Of a stretch of 64,000 bases of DNA, positions 23,292-33,460 are shown piece by piece; positions within the stretch are counted from its first letter, which is position 1, and the number at the start of each line of letters is the position of its first letter. The notes below the pieces were generated by a model. It was not told where the DNA came from, made no database searches, and saw only the letters and a list, made by a program, of their open reading frames with translations. The DNA is from Agrostemma githago (taxonomy: Eukaryota; Streptophyta; Magnoliopsida; Caryophyllales; Caryophyllaceae), in contig OY288256.1 in the NCBI GenBank assembly GCA_958450325.1, forward strand, positions 51,912,953 to 51,976,952. Direction: 5' to 3'. A program made the position numbers and the translations under genes.

Positions 23292-23845
23292 GGTATCCTA
23301 ACATTAGTTTCGATTAGCGTGTTTTTCATTGACTTGGGTTAGTTCGGGAACATCACGGGAGTGAGTCTCCGGTCTAGACCTTAGGATTCCGTCTTACGAA
23401 CCTGGGAGGGAGGTAAACGGGGTAATTAGTCGTTTCACGAACCCGGGAGGGAGGTGACCGACCTAGAATGCGCATTATCCTTGTCCGTGAACCCGACTTC
23501 CTCGATACTTGGCATTCGTTAGCGTGATTTAAATAAGTCGCGGGTGACATCGTCCCTTAGTATATTTTCTTATTTGATTACATCATTTCATCTCTTTGTT
23601 TCTTTTGTTTTCTAGTTTTTATCTTGTTTTAGATTATTAGTTTCTTTATGCATTTATTAGTTAGTCTATTTAGTTTAATCTCACTCTTATTAATCGATTC
23701 GCGTAGCTAATTATAATCCGAGACCGAACTAGTACTTGATCCCGATCTCCTTGAGGATTCGACCCGACTTACCCTTGCTATTTTAGTTTAGGTTAGTTGG
23801 TTTATTTGATGGTTAGATTGACGACAAATCCCGACTATCATGCTT

Positions 23846-24441
23846 CTTGCTACTCAAAAGAGTTTTATTTGGTTGATATTTAATGATAATAATTTCTCTT
23901 ATTTATAATATATAATTTATTATTTTATATTTTTTCATGTGGGATAATTTACTGTTTTAAGAACTCTTTTTAAAACAAAAAAAATACATGATTACTCTTA
24001 TTTATAATATAGAATCATCATCTTATTTTAATTTCTTCGATGTGGGATAATTTTATGTTTGTAGTCTTATTAAGAGTTTTTTTAAAACTCAAAAGTTTTT
24101 TGGTCGATATTTAAAAACAATGATTACTCTTATTTATAATGTAAAATTCCATAACATCACAATTTTTTGATCTAGGATAATTATTTATGATTTATAATCT
24201 TAAGAGCACTTTAAGACTCAGAAGATTTTTGGTGGATAACGAATGATTACTTTTATTTATAATATAAAATTTCATCACATTATTAATAAACGGTCGATGT
24301 GAGATAATTTTACTATTATTTGTATTGAAGGTGGTTATTCTTATTTATATACTCCGTAATAGAAATTCATCACCTTATTATAATTTGTCAATGTGAGATA
24401 ATTATTGGTTGATGTCACCTTACTTTAAAGTTTTTTTCAAA
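23846..24441. repeat. Degenerate tandem array (about 140-bp units), left part
   Basis: About four degenerate units follow one another. Each has TACTCTTATTTATAATATA, then CATCACCTTATTATAATTTTT, then CGATGTGGGATAATTT, then AGTCTTATTAAGAG and GACTCAAAAG. On the minus strand each unit reads as ATCCCACATCG followed about 31 bases later by a TATAAAT. No coding region is present. The first bases (23846-23862) may still belong to the LINE fragment at 1-707. Confidence 0.75.
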
Positions 24442-24515
24442 GTTAAAAGATTGTTTTTTTTTTGGTAAAGGGTAAGTATGTATTAAAAAATGTGGTTCAA
24501 TGTACACATGTATGG

Positions 24516-27500
24516 CTACGTCAAATTACGCAGCCATCTAGCATCCCTAGCCCGTAATGGGTGTTTAATCTTAACCATAATTCTATCCCGTACATCCATT
24601 TTAATCAACTTAACAATATGATGAGGTCGCTGCACCGATCCTTCAATTCTACACAAGTTCCTTTGCCGCCAAACATGATAAATCATGGCATTGAACAAGG
24701 CGCGAATGACGTTACATTGCAATTTCGATCCCCGCATCTTGGTCGCCCAAAGAAGAGCACCAGCGCTCGGTATTTGTTTCTTCACCCAGAGGCTCAAATT
24801 ACCGACAACCTGTGAACTCCAGGCACAACCAAAAAAAAGATGATCCAAGCTCTCTTCATGGGCCTCACATAAATAACATCGATCTGATTCGGCCACATCA
24901 AATCGCATCAAATTAATCCTAGTGTTTAAAGCCCTCCTAAACACAAGCCAAGCAATAAAGCTATGTTTAGGAATACTCCAGCCACTCCAAACTAGGCGAG
25001 CCCAGGGGACCTTCGGTCTATGAGACCGTAAGCCCTCATACCCCTCCGAGATCATATAAAACGATCTCGATCCATGCCAGAGATCATTCACAAGCAAATG
25101 TTTAATTTTATCCTTAGCCTGACTGATCTTTCGCCAAGCCCAGGTGACATCCGTGTTGGGTTGATATTCACGCCAATCACGCCCCTTCAGGTAGATGGAA
25201 TTCAACCACCGGACCCATAAACGATTCGGTTGATCAAAAACCCAGGACGTCAATTTTGCCACAGCAGCCTGATTCCACACAACCAAGTCCCTAAGTCCCA
25301 AACCCCGCTCCAGCTTAGGACAGCAAATCTTCTCCCAACTCACCAGAGCCCTATTATTTCCCTCCACCCCGCCATTCCATAAGAAATTGCGACATGAAGA
25401 TATAATTCTGTTCATAACATAAGTCGGGATAATAAACACCATCGCCCAGTAATTATGTAGCTGAGACAGCACAGACTGAACCAAGGTCAATCTACCTGCA
25501 TAGGACAGCTTCCGAGCCCCAATACTAGAGATTCTGGATATAATACGGGCAATCAAATTTTCACAATCCGATTTGCCAAGGCGAGTACTTTGGATCGGAA
25601 GACCCAGATAGCGAAAGGGGAACGTACCTTCAACACAGCCTGAAAAACGTAATATAGAGGCTTTCTTATCCTCATCGACTCCTGAAAAATAAGCATGAGA
25701 TTTACCAATGCTTATATTCAGCCCCGAGGCCCTGCTAAAAGTCGCAAAAGCTCTCCACAAGAATTCCATCGAATCTGTGTCCCCTTTGCAAAAGAGAAGC
25801 AGATCATCAGCGAACATCAGACGGGTCAGCTTCATCGGACCGCACTTTGGGTGGTACTTAAAATTCCGGTCAACCTTACCAAAGGTCAGAATCCGGGAAA
25901 AATATTCCATACAGATTGTAAAAAGCAACGGAGACATAGGATCCCCTTGCCTCAAACCTCTCTTCCCGCGGAAAAACCCAAAACTATCACCATTAGCACT
26001 GAGGGAATACGAGATAGATGTAACGCACTCCATAATCAGACGGCGGAAATGCTCCGGGAAATCTAAGGCTGTAAGCATTTGGTCGACAAAACTCCATTCA
26101 CACTATCATAGGCCTTATGAATATCAACCTTGAATAAGCACCTAGGAGAAACGCGCCCTCTTCTATAAATTTTAACGAGATCTTGACAAATGAGCACATT
26201 CTCTACTATACTCCGGCCCTCAATAAACCACCCTGTGTAGGCGAAATTATCCGGGGTAGCACTTTGGCCAGTCTCGAGCAAATAATTTTGGCGATACATT
26301 TATACACAACATAGAGTTCTCCTCTCGTTCCTCCATATATATATTTTAATAAAAGAAGCTCGACCATGAAAAGGAGTGGAACCCTAGCAATAAGGATGAC
26401 TCTCGAAAGCTTGGCCCGTAGCCATTTTATTATATTATTAAATAATAAGAGCTGGAGAACGGTTTGTTTTTTTGGATGATCAAATGGCCGGGGTCTGAGT
26501 CCTGTCTTGTCCTTGAGTCCTTTCTATGCCTCTCATGTCCTTCTTTCCTTCGCTTGGGACTCACTCTTCGCTCATCCATTCTGCGAGGTGGGTAGTTTAT
26601 CTGGGGCGGATGCCTCCTAAAGAGTAACGGAGGTGTGCGAAGGTAGGCTCAAGCGTCTATTCTGCTCGTGAGCGTAATGGTATAAGCCTGCCTGACTGTG
26701 AAACTTTAGGATGCTTTTGTTTTCATGAATATTTTATTCAATCGAAAAGATGCCCACGAACAAGCTACTTTCTGTTGTATCTCAGCCTTGCCCCTATATC
26801 ATTTTTATCAGGGCAGATCTTTATAGCTGTTATAAGAAACCAATCGGTCTAAAATCTTTCACAGACTGAGGCCTACTCATTTTAGGGATTAAAGTAATGA
26901 TAGCACAGTTCAGCTGTTTCAGGAACTTACCAGAACGGAAGAAATCCTGGATCGCGCTAACCACATCGCCTCCAACAACATCCCGAGTCAATAAAAAATT
27001 GACTAGTGAATCCATCTGGGCCCGGAGCTTTGTCTCGATGAATATCATGCAACACTCGCTTGATTTCCAATTCGGTCACACTCGCACCAAGAAGCAGCTT
27101 CTGTTCGTCTGTACAAGTGGGCCCCAATCGAACAATATCCTTCTGAATGGGTTCAACAGCCTTCGAGTCCCCCAACAACGACGTGTAGTAACGCAGAAAT
27201 GCATCTTCAATCTCCAGTTTGGTCGAGCAGTCTCGACCTTCAGCATCTACGATTTTAGAGACCGCATTATGTGCACGACGTGCTCTCAGCAAACCGTGGA
27301 AGTACGTCGAGTTCACATCGCCCTCCTTAATCCACTTTTGTTTCGATTTTTGAGCCCAAAATTCAGCACGGGCAACCTGCAGCTTGAGAATAGCAGCATT
27401 CACGGACAGTTCCTCCTGCAACAGTTCAGCACATCGATCCGCCCGCAATCTGACTTGCAGCTCAGTCAATTTCGTTTCTGCCAGGCTGAAGCGCGTCTCG

Positions 27501-27634
27501 ATGTCTGAAAATGAGGATGCATTCAGCAGTTTCAACGGAGCTTTCAAGCTCCTCAGTTTCGAAACCAATTGATACATTTTTGTACCCATAACCTGCGCAC
27601 CCCAAGCATTCCCCACACAGTTATGGGTTTCCAC
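24516..27634 (-). pseudogene. LINE ORF2 remnant: RT and zf-RVT, without endonuclease
   Basis: Minus-strand pieces: 27634-26957 (GTKMYQLVSKLRSLK linker and DKAPGPDGF), 27048-26830 in another frame (ITLIPKMSRPQSVKDFRPIG), then the foreign insert. It continues at 26299-26063 (CIAKII, GWFIEGRSIVENVLI, FKVDIHKAYDSV) and 26078-24516 after a one-base loss near 26090. The last piece has RGLRQGDPMSPLLF, the catalytic FADDLLLF at about 25803-25820, and near 24840-24890 the C..C...H...C cluster of zf-RVT (CYLCEAHEESLDHLFFGC). At least two frameshifts and the insert make it inactive. The 520-codon 3' frame alone is well kept. Confidence 0.9.
26306..26845 (+). other. NUMT: mitochondrial 26S rRNA fragment and other inserted DNA within the LINE
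   Basis: The LINE RT frame breaks between DFRPIG and the VVYKCIAKII block, and about 540 foreign bases lie between. The part at about 26587-26703 (GGTGGGTAGTTTATCTGGGG, CCTCCTAAAGAGTAACGGAG, GGTATAAGCCTGCCTGACTG) matches bacterial-type large-subunit rRNA domain V and in detail the plant mitochondrial rrn26 wording as I know it. The plus strand is the rRNA sense. The flanking parts (26310-26585, 26705-26840) are not recognised but read like organelle intergenic DNA, so several fragments may have been joined. The fragment is too short to be functional. Confidence 0.8.
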
Positions 27635-28424
27635 TCATATTTGACAAAAACATCAACCACATTCTCCTTCTCATCCATAAATTTGATCTCATTCCTAAAT
27701 TTCTGACCAACCTTAGCCATTACCATAACCCTCGCATACCCAAGCCTAGAACGTTCTTCCGTAGCCAAGTCAGACTTGACATACGGGCCAACAAGGGAAG
27801 CTATCCTAGGCAAGCATCTACCCCAAAATTTCAAGGGTAGGTCATGTAGCTGAATCCACACAGGTACTTCAGGCACATCAGATTTGTCCAATTTTGCATC
27901 AGGAGTCCATTCTTTCACAATCAGGGGTTTATTATCAAACATAAACAGACCATGATCGAGGATTTTTACCTTAGCTTCCTTGCTCTTGAACTGAACTAGG
28001 AAAATTTCGTTAGGTAGAAAGGAAATCTTATCTATGCCATGATCCTTCCAAATTCGTCTCACAAACCCTTCCACCACTTCCCATGGCAGATTAGCGCCCA
28101 TAATGAAACAATAAACAGCAGAGCTCCAATACTCAATCTCGTCGTCGACATCTTCCACGGAGAACCTGGGCAATTCCTCTTCGTCATTCATGTCGACAAT
28201 CTTCTTCCCCTCTCTCTGTTTCCATCCCTCGACTCCACAATCAGTTCCGGCCCTGTCGCAGGCACGAAGTCCGGCACTTCTTCGTCTGTGTCTGACACGT
28301 AATTGAAGCCCGGGATATCATTGACTCTTGAATTCATCTTGTTCGTTGCATTATCATCCAAATTCGAGATCTTCACCATCTTGCGAAGCAATTCCTCCTT
28401 AGCCTTACGGTTAACTGGTTTCAT
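27553..28424 (-). pseudogene. LINE ORF1 remnant (DUF4283-like)
   Basis: Minus strand, in two overlapping frames: 28424-28188 (MKPVNRKAKEELLRKM start, acidic stretch) and 28191-27553. The second has the DUF4283 pattern of plant LINE and retrotransposon proteins: FLPNEIFLVQFKSKEAKVKI, PLIVKEWTPDAKLDK, VPVWIQLHDLPLKFWG, YVKYEWKPI. The CCHC knuckle that normally follows YEWKPI is absent, since the sequence joins ORF2 there. ORF1 proteins bind LINE RNA. The frame overlap at 28188-28191 may be a frameshift. Confidence 0.8.
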
Positions 28425-28467
28425 TGCTTTGGTCCCCCTCGAGACGGCCTACGGTTAAAAGATTGTT

Positions 28468-29640
28468 GGTTAATGTCTAAGGACGAATTATAATATACAA
28501 TTTCATCACCTTATTATAATTTTTTTGAGTAAATTAAAAATTACTTCCTTTTAAAATACCAATTTTAAAATTTACTCCTTTTTGAAATTTTTGTTAAAAA
28601 TAACTCCCAAAATCTATCAAAAGTTCAAAAATTGCTCCCAAATTTATTTTTAGGACGCAAATGCCCTTGACTAGAGGGTGAGGTGAAGTAATATGACATA
28701 AAAAATTTAGGGGCATTTTCGTCCAAAAATTACATTTTGGAGTAATTTTTGAACTTTTGATAGATTTTGGAAGTTATTTTTAACAAAAATTTCAAAAGGG
28801 AGTAAATTTTAAAATTGGTATCTTAAATGGGAGTAATTTTTTATTTTTATTGGTTGATGAAACTTTATAATTTTTTGAATGTGGGATAGTTTTACTTAAG
28901 TTTATAGTTTTAAGATATTTTTAAGACTCAAAATATTTTTGGTTAATATATAAAAGTACATGACTAATTTTATTATAATATAAAGTTTCATCACCTTATT
29001 ATAATATTTCGATATGAGATTATTTTTACTTAAGTTTGTAGTCTTATTAAGAGACTTTTTAAGATTTAAAAGTTTTTTTAGATTGATATTTAAGAACGAA
29101 TGATTAGTCTTTATTTATAATATAGAACTCATCAACTTATCATAATTTTTTGATGTGAGATAATTTATTTAAGTTTTAGTCTACTATCACCTCGTTATAA
29201 TTTTTAACTTTGTAGTCTTATATATATATATTAAAAGTTATTTTAAGACTCAATTTTTTTTATTGATATTTATAAAAGCTTTTTTAAGACTCTTTTTTTT
29301 TATATTTAAAATAGAATGATTACTTTTATTTATAATATAGAATTTGATCACCGCATCATAATTTTTCGATGTAGGATAATTTAAAATTTTTTCTTTATTT
29401 ATATTTAAAACCAAATGATTACTCTTATTTATAATATAAAATTTCATCACCTCATTGAGGTAGGATCATTTAAGGTTTATAGTCTTAAGAACTTTTTTTG
29501 AGATTCAAAATTTTTTTGATAGATATCTAAGAACGAATGATTATTCTTATTTATAAAATAGAATTTCATAACTATATTATAGATTGTCGATGTGGGATAA
29601 TTTTACAACTGTTATATGTAATAAATTCATCACATTGTTT
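28468..29640. repeat. Degenerate tandem array, right part
   Basis: The array seen at 23846-24441 resumes after the LINE and its duplication, with about six to eight degenerate units. It is interrupted by a foldback MITE at 28531-28849. The best-kept unit has CGATGTGGGAT at 29588-29598 with ATTTATA 32 bases before it. No coding sequence. Confidence 0.72.
28531..28849. mobile_element. Foldback MITE with about 110-bp arms
   Basis: The left arm (28531-28640: AAATTAAAAATTACTTCC, ATAACTCCCAAAATCTATC) and the right arm (28738-28849: GGAGTAATTTTTGAAC, GATAGATTTTGGAAGTTAT) are reverse complements with few mismatches. A 97-base spacer lies between. Arms this alike would fold into one hairpin. No transposase. 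The superfamily is not clear. Confidence 0.8.
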
Positions 29641-29900
29641 CGAATAAATAATATGAAATCTATACTCTAATGAAAGCATTTCCTACCACGAATCTATTTA
29701 TTTCATTTTTATAATTTTTTTTACGATAATTTTTTTTTAAAAATGAATTTTGATGGTTTTTACCTAAGAATTGTAAAACATGATACAATAAATATATATT
29801 ATAATAATTAAAAAATTCTCTAGTAGATTTTTTTTATTATTTAAGATATTTTCCTAATTTGAGGATTGAAGAAACGGACCAATGAGATCGCTCGAAAAAA

Positions 29901-29903
<3 letters not shown>

Positions 29904-29955
<52 letters not shown>
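29904..29955. repeat. (TA)n microsatellite
   Basis: About 26 uninterrupted TA units, directly beside the terminal-inverted-repeat element. A shorter TA run lies at its other end (32028-32040). Confidence 0.95.
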
Positions 29956-29959
<4 letters not shown>

Positions 29960-32025
29960 GTGGGATCAGGTGAGTCCACTTATATATGTTGAGTCCGTGA
30001 GTCCCCATCTTAGCCCTTGATTCAAGGTTAGATTAATGGACAAGATTTAATCTCATAATTAAGGAAATAACTAACAAATTTGGTAAATATATTATTTCTC
30101 TCTCTCATCCTTAATTATTTCAATGAGTTTTTTCTCTCACACAACGAGTTTTTTCAAAATTAAGTTTTTTTCATTTTCACCAAAAAATCATTATTTTCCT
30201 ACTGCCATTGTACGTATGTTACTATGTTACTGCCATAATCCATAAACTATGTTACTTTAACTCATATAACATGTTACTTTAATTCATGAATTGCGTTACT
30301 TTAACTCATAAAATCTGTTACATTGTTTAATATATTATCCTGCAAAAACTATTACTCTAACTCATACAATGTGTTACTCTAATTCATGAACTGTGTTACT
30401 TTAACTCATAAAATCTGTTACGTTGCATAGTCTCTTGCAAAAACTGTTACTCTAACTCATACAATGTGTTACTTTAATTCGTGAACTGTGTTACTTTAAC
30501 TCATAAAATCAGTTACGTTGCATAATAGTCTCTTGCAAAAACAGGAGTTCCAATTAACAAAAAGAACAATGTTTGTTTTTATTAAGATACTCCAAAATAA
30601 AAAGTGGTACAAGATTCCAACTAAATCAACTTCATTACAATTCCAATGTTTTACACTTGTTACTCATAATGTCCTACTTATAATTCTGTTTCTTCTTCAT
30701 CCTTCTCGTTCTCTCCGTCTTCTTCTTTTTCATCTTTTTCATCATTATCTCAGAAGCTTTGATTTAATCTCACCACCGCACAATGGAGGAAACTCTCACC
30801 CACATCCCTATATCATTCATGTGGATTAAAGTAAGAGATAACAAGAGTTAAAGTAACAGATGAAGTGCACTAAAGTAACATTGAATTAAATTAACAGAGT
30901 ATGCTTATACACCAGATATAAAGTAACAGAGGTCAGACATTTAAGTAACAGATAGTATGAATTAAAGTAAAAGATAATGTTCATTAAAATAACACCTAAG
31001 TTAGTGCAAAAAATTCATATAATGATAAAAATGAGAGTATGACGCAATATCTTACTATTTGATATTGTTTCCTATTTTGAAGTCATTACGTCCCATAATT
31101 ATAGGAAGTAGTATTTTTTTTTATATGGCGTTACTCTTTGATATTGTTTCCTATTTTGGTGGCAATCATGTCCCATTATTATAGGAAACAATATCTTTTT
31201 TTTTTTTTAATATGGCAGTTTCCTAAATTCTTAGGACACTACAATGCACTACAATAACAGATGAAAAACACTAAAGTAACAACTGGAGTGTATTAAAGTA
31301 ACACGACATATAAAGTAACAGATGGTAGACATTAAAGTAACAGATGCTCTACACTAAAGTAACGCAGTATATGAACTACAATAACTCAATATATTGTAAA
31401 CGTAAAAACTAATAATTGAGTAGCATCTTAACGACTTTCATGGCGATTTCAGTATAAATTACAAAACATATATACTCACCGTTTGTGTGTTCTACGATTT
31501 GCATATGAATCTATGATGAATAACACGACCATGAAAATAATATCAACATGAAAATTGACGCAAACCATGAACACAAATTGACGCAAATTAATCAAGATAA
31601 TGAATAAAAATTGACGCAAAACATGAAAGCAATATCGAAACTCACCATTGTTATACTCGATGAATTGCTTATCAACCGTTAATGAAGATGTCGCGATCAT
31701 TGAATTCATAGTAACGGAATTTCGAGCACAGATTTGATTGAATGAATGAACGAACGTGATGATCAATGGGAGCGTTTTTTTTTTTTAAGGTTTTGATAAT
31801 GAACGTGTAACGTGAATGAATGAATGAATGAGGAATGATTGTGATTATGGGAGTTATTGTTTCCTAAAATCATGGGAGTTATTTTAGGATACTAAATCTT
31901 CCTCTTTTTTTTTTTAATACAAAATATTAGGATGTATCTTGTCCATCCATCCTCATCCCATCCAACGGATGGGATGAGGACTTAGGGACTCAACACTTAT
32001 ATAGAGACTCATTAGAACCTATCTA
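29956..32025. mobile_element. Terminal-inverted-repeat element with (GTTACTTTAA)-type subrepeats, no transposase
   Basis: The left end (AGGTGAGTCC, ATATGTTGAGTCCGTGAGTCC, GATTAATGGACAAGAT) and the reverse complement of the right end (AATGAGTCTC, AAGTGTTGAGTCCCTAAGTCC, GATGGACAAGAT) align over about 100 bases. Inside, the left half repeats TGTTACTTTAACTCATAAAA (30230-30525) and the right half the inverse AAAGTAACAGATG (30830-31400), so the inverted arms are long and made of short repeats. A tandem duplication of about 100 bp lies at 31040-31200. Frames in the centre (30518-30829) and on the minus strand (31766-31476) resemble nothing I know. The element sits in TA repeats just downstream of MYB copy A. 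Confidence 0.7.
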
Positions 32026-32320
32026 TCTATATATATATATTTGCCACATTAACCTCCAACCTAACAAAAAAGAATGGAAATTTCACATAAAGATTTCCAA
32101 TATACACTTTTTTATCTACTAATAACCTTAATAACACAAACATAATTAGTATAATCTAAATCTAAATCTAACAAAAGTCTCAAATTGAGATTATTAGACT
32201 GACAACGAAAGCACATATCGCCTTCGACAATCCTACATAAAATGGACTTAGTTAAGATAGATCAAATACTCGAGTATATATAATAGATTCCAGGTACGAA
32301 AATCTCGCTCCTTCACGATA

Positions 32321-32816
32321 TCAAGGTAGTTGATTCAATGATGGGCTCCACATTTGGGCTTGAAAACATGAGGTAGAGTTAACATTATTAGTCTCACAAT
32401 AGTTTTGCTGGTACGTGTTAGTGTGACACACCAAAAGGATGCATTATCAATAGTAGTATGGTGTCCCATAATTGATTTGTTGGTTCAATTGCATAGAACA
32501 TCTTAGCTTCTATGATCTTGTTGTTGTCCAAGATGGGATAACAATATACCAATTATGCATCCGTAGTAGTCGGAATAGGAACTGGTGGTTCAGCCGGAGG
32601 AAACAACTCTTTTCGGGTCAATTCACCATGGAGTTATCGTCCACGTCTATGATGTCATGAATGCTCGATCGTTTTCTCCTTGTGGCCGACTCCTGACGTT
32701 TGAAGTACTTTTGAGCATGACTAGCCACTTGGGTTGACGACCTAGTAGTCACGTAATTCCTCGAAATGCTTTTCCAATCACCCTTCCCGTATCTCCTTAA
32801 TCCTAATATAAATAAC
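32321..32816 (-). pseudogene. MYB copy A, exon 2 (frameshifted)
   Basis: Minus strand. The exon begins at 32816 after CAG with LFILGLRRYGKGDW, the second half of the SANT domain, and SHAQKYF, and is nearly the same as exon 2 of copy B at 55196-54716. After VDDNSM a one-base loss (CACCATGG against CACTCATGG, near 32627) changes the frame and leads to an early stop. The sequence homologous to the rest of the exon and its TGA (32321-32323) is still recognisable, and the 3' flank from 32045 matches 54431 onwards. Its exon 1 stub is at 52995-53105, so the copy is a pseudogene. Confidence 0.88.
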
Positions 32817-33080
32817 CTGATAACATAATTCCATAAATTATACGGAATACAAAGTAAATAAATAAATACCGAATAGGAGGGAGCAGTGTACTTCATGTAT
32901 GTAAGTTACTGCTTTACATACATAAATAACATAATACTGTGATGATGTACTTCATGTATGTTGTGAAGGAATTGGTTTTTTTTTTGGTTGGTTGTAAACT
33001 TGGAGTAATTGAAGGATTATTAGAGTAATTCATACTCGGTCTAGGTTTCTTACCTGCAAAATTACTTTGCATTTTTTATA
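32817..33080 (-). other. Start of the decayed intron of MYB copy A
   Basis: Homologous to 55197-55480 of the copy B intron up to TTTGCATTTTT. The likeness stops where the Helitron-like motif begins. No gene. Confidence 0.75.
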
Positions 33081-33081
33081 T

Positions 33082-33460
33082 ACTAGTGTGATACCCGTGA
33101 AAAATTTCACGGTTTTTTCACGGGTTGTTGTTCTTTAATTGATATTTCCTAATGAAGTAAGGCAAGATTGATCTTCAATTATGCGAAAGAGTGTGATCAT
33201 TCATATGTGTGTTAATAGTGTGATACCCGTGAAAAATTACACGGGTTGCAATATTTTTATTGACATTTCATAATGAAGGAAGGCAAGATTGATTTTCAAT
33301 TATGCGAAAGAGTGTGATCATCTATAAGCGTAATAGATGTACGAAAGACGGAACACCGTAGAATACGTTGAAGTAGTATGATACCCGTGAAAATTCACGG
33401 GATTGCTACGTTTTTTTATTTCATTAGTATGATACCCGTGAAAAATCACGGGGTTGAAAC
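33082..33460 (-). repeat. Helitron 3'-end-like hairpins in tandem
   Basis: The unit GTGATACCCGTGAAAAATTT followed by CACGG occurs four times (33087, 33218, 33382, 33428). The first two belong to a tandem repeat of about 131 bp. On the minus strand the first reads as a palindrome (CCGTGAAA/TTTCACGG), ten bases, then CTAGT, the form of a Helitron 3' end. The base after CTAGT is A, not the usual T, so the call is uncertain. Confidence 0.45.

Larger units (their letters stand above)
708..23840 (+). mobile_element. Tandem non-autonomous Athila-like element: LTR-interior-LTR-interior-LTR
   Basis: Three direct LTR copies (708-2670, 5769-8043, 11142-23840 when the nested Tat element is included) separate two interiors of equal length, 3098 bp each (2671-5768 and 8044-11141). 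The whole block is bounded by one 5-bp duplication, TGCTT at 703-707 and 23841-23845, and no duplication lies at the inner joints. LTRs begin TGATAAGTGG (TGATATGTGG in the first) and end CCCGACTATCA. Each interior starts with AAA and a primer site matching tRNA-Asp, as in Athila elements. The interiors hold only a gag remnant and an acidic frame; no protease, RT, RNase H or integrase is present, so movement would have needed proteins from elsewhere. Confidence 0.9.
11142..23840 (+). repeat. LTR 3 of the tandem element, split by the Tat-1 insertion
   Basis: The LTR runs 11142-12872 and resumes at 23297-23840. With the insert (12873-23291) and one copy of the GGTAT duplication removed it is 2275 bp, exactly the length of LTR 2. 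It carries a few more base changes against LTR 2 than LTR 1 does, for example AAGTTGACCTTGACC for AAGTTGAGCTTGACC near 11395. Confidence 0.9.
24456..28453 (-). mobile_element. LINE inserted in the array, endonuclease-less deletion derivative
   Basis: The element lies on the minus strand with its A-rich 3' end at about 24456-24465. It is flanked by a 14-bp duplication GTTAAAAGATTGTT at 24442-24455 and 28454-28467. From its 5' end (28453) come an ORF1 with a DUF4283-like RNA-binding region and then, after a junction near 27600, the linker and reverse transcriptase of ORF2 and a zf-RVT region. The ORF1 C-terminus and the whole endonuclease are missing. A 0.5 kb foreign segment with mitochondrial DNA splits the RT. 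Length 3998 bp, against the 6-7 kb usual for plant L1-like elements. Confidence 0.93.

Noticed and set aside
26587..26703. rRNA gene
   Set aside because: Only about 115 bases of one domain of a large-subunit rRNA, embedded in a LINE frame; it is an organelle-derived fragment, not a gene.
33082..33460. CRISPR-like look of the repeated ACCCGTGAAAAAT hairpins
   Set aside because: Only four irregular units with different spacing in a plant nuclear context; no cas genes. Read as transposon ends.
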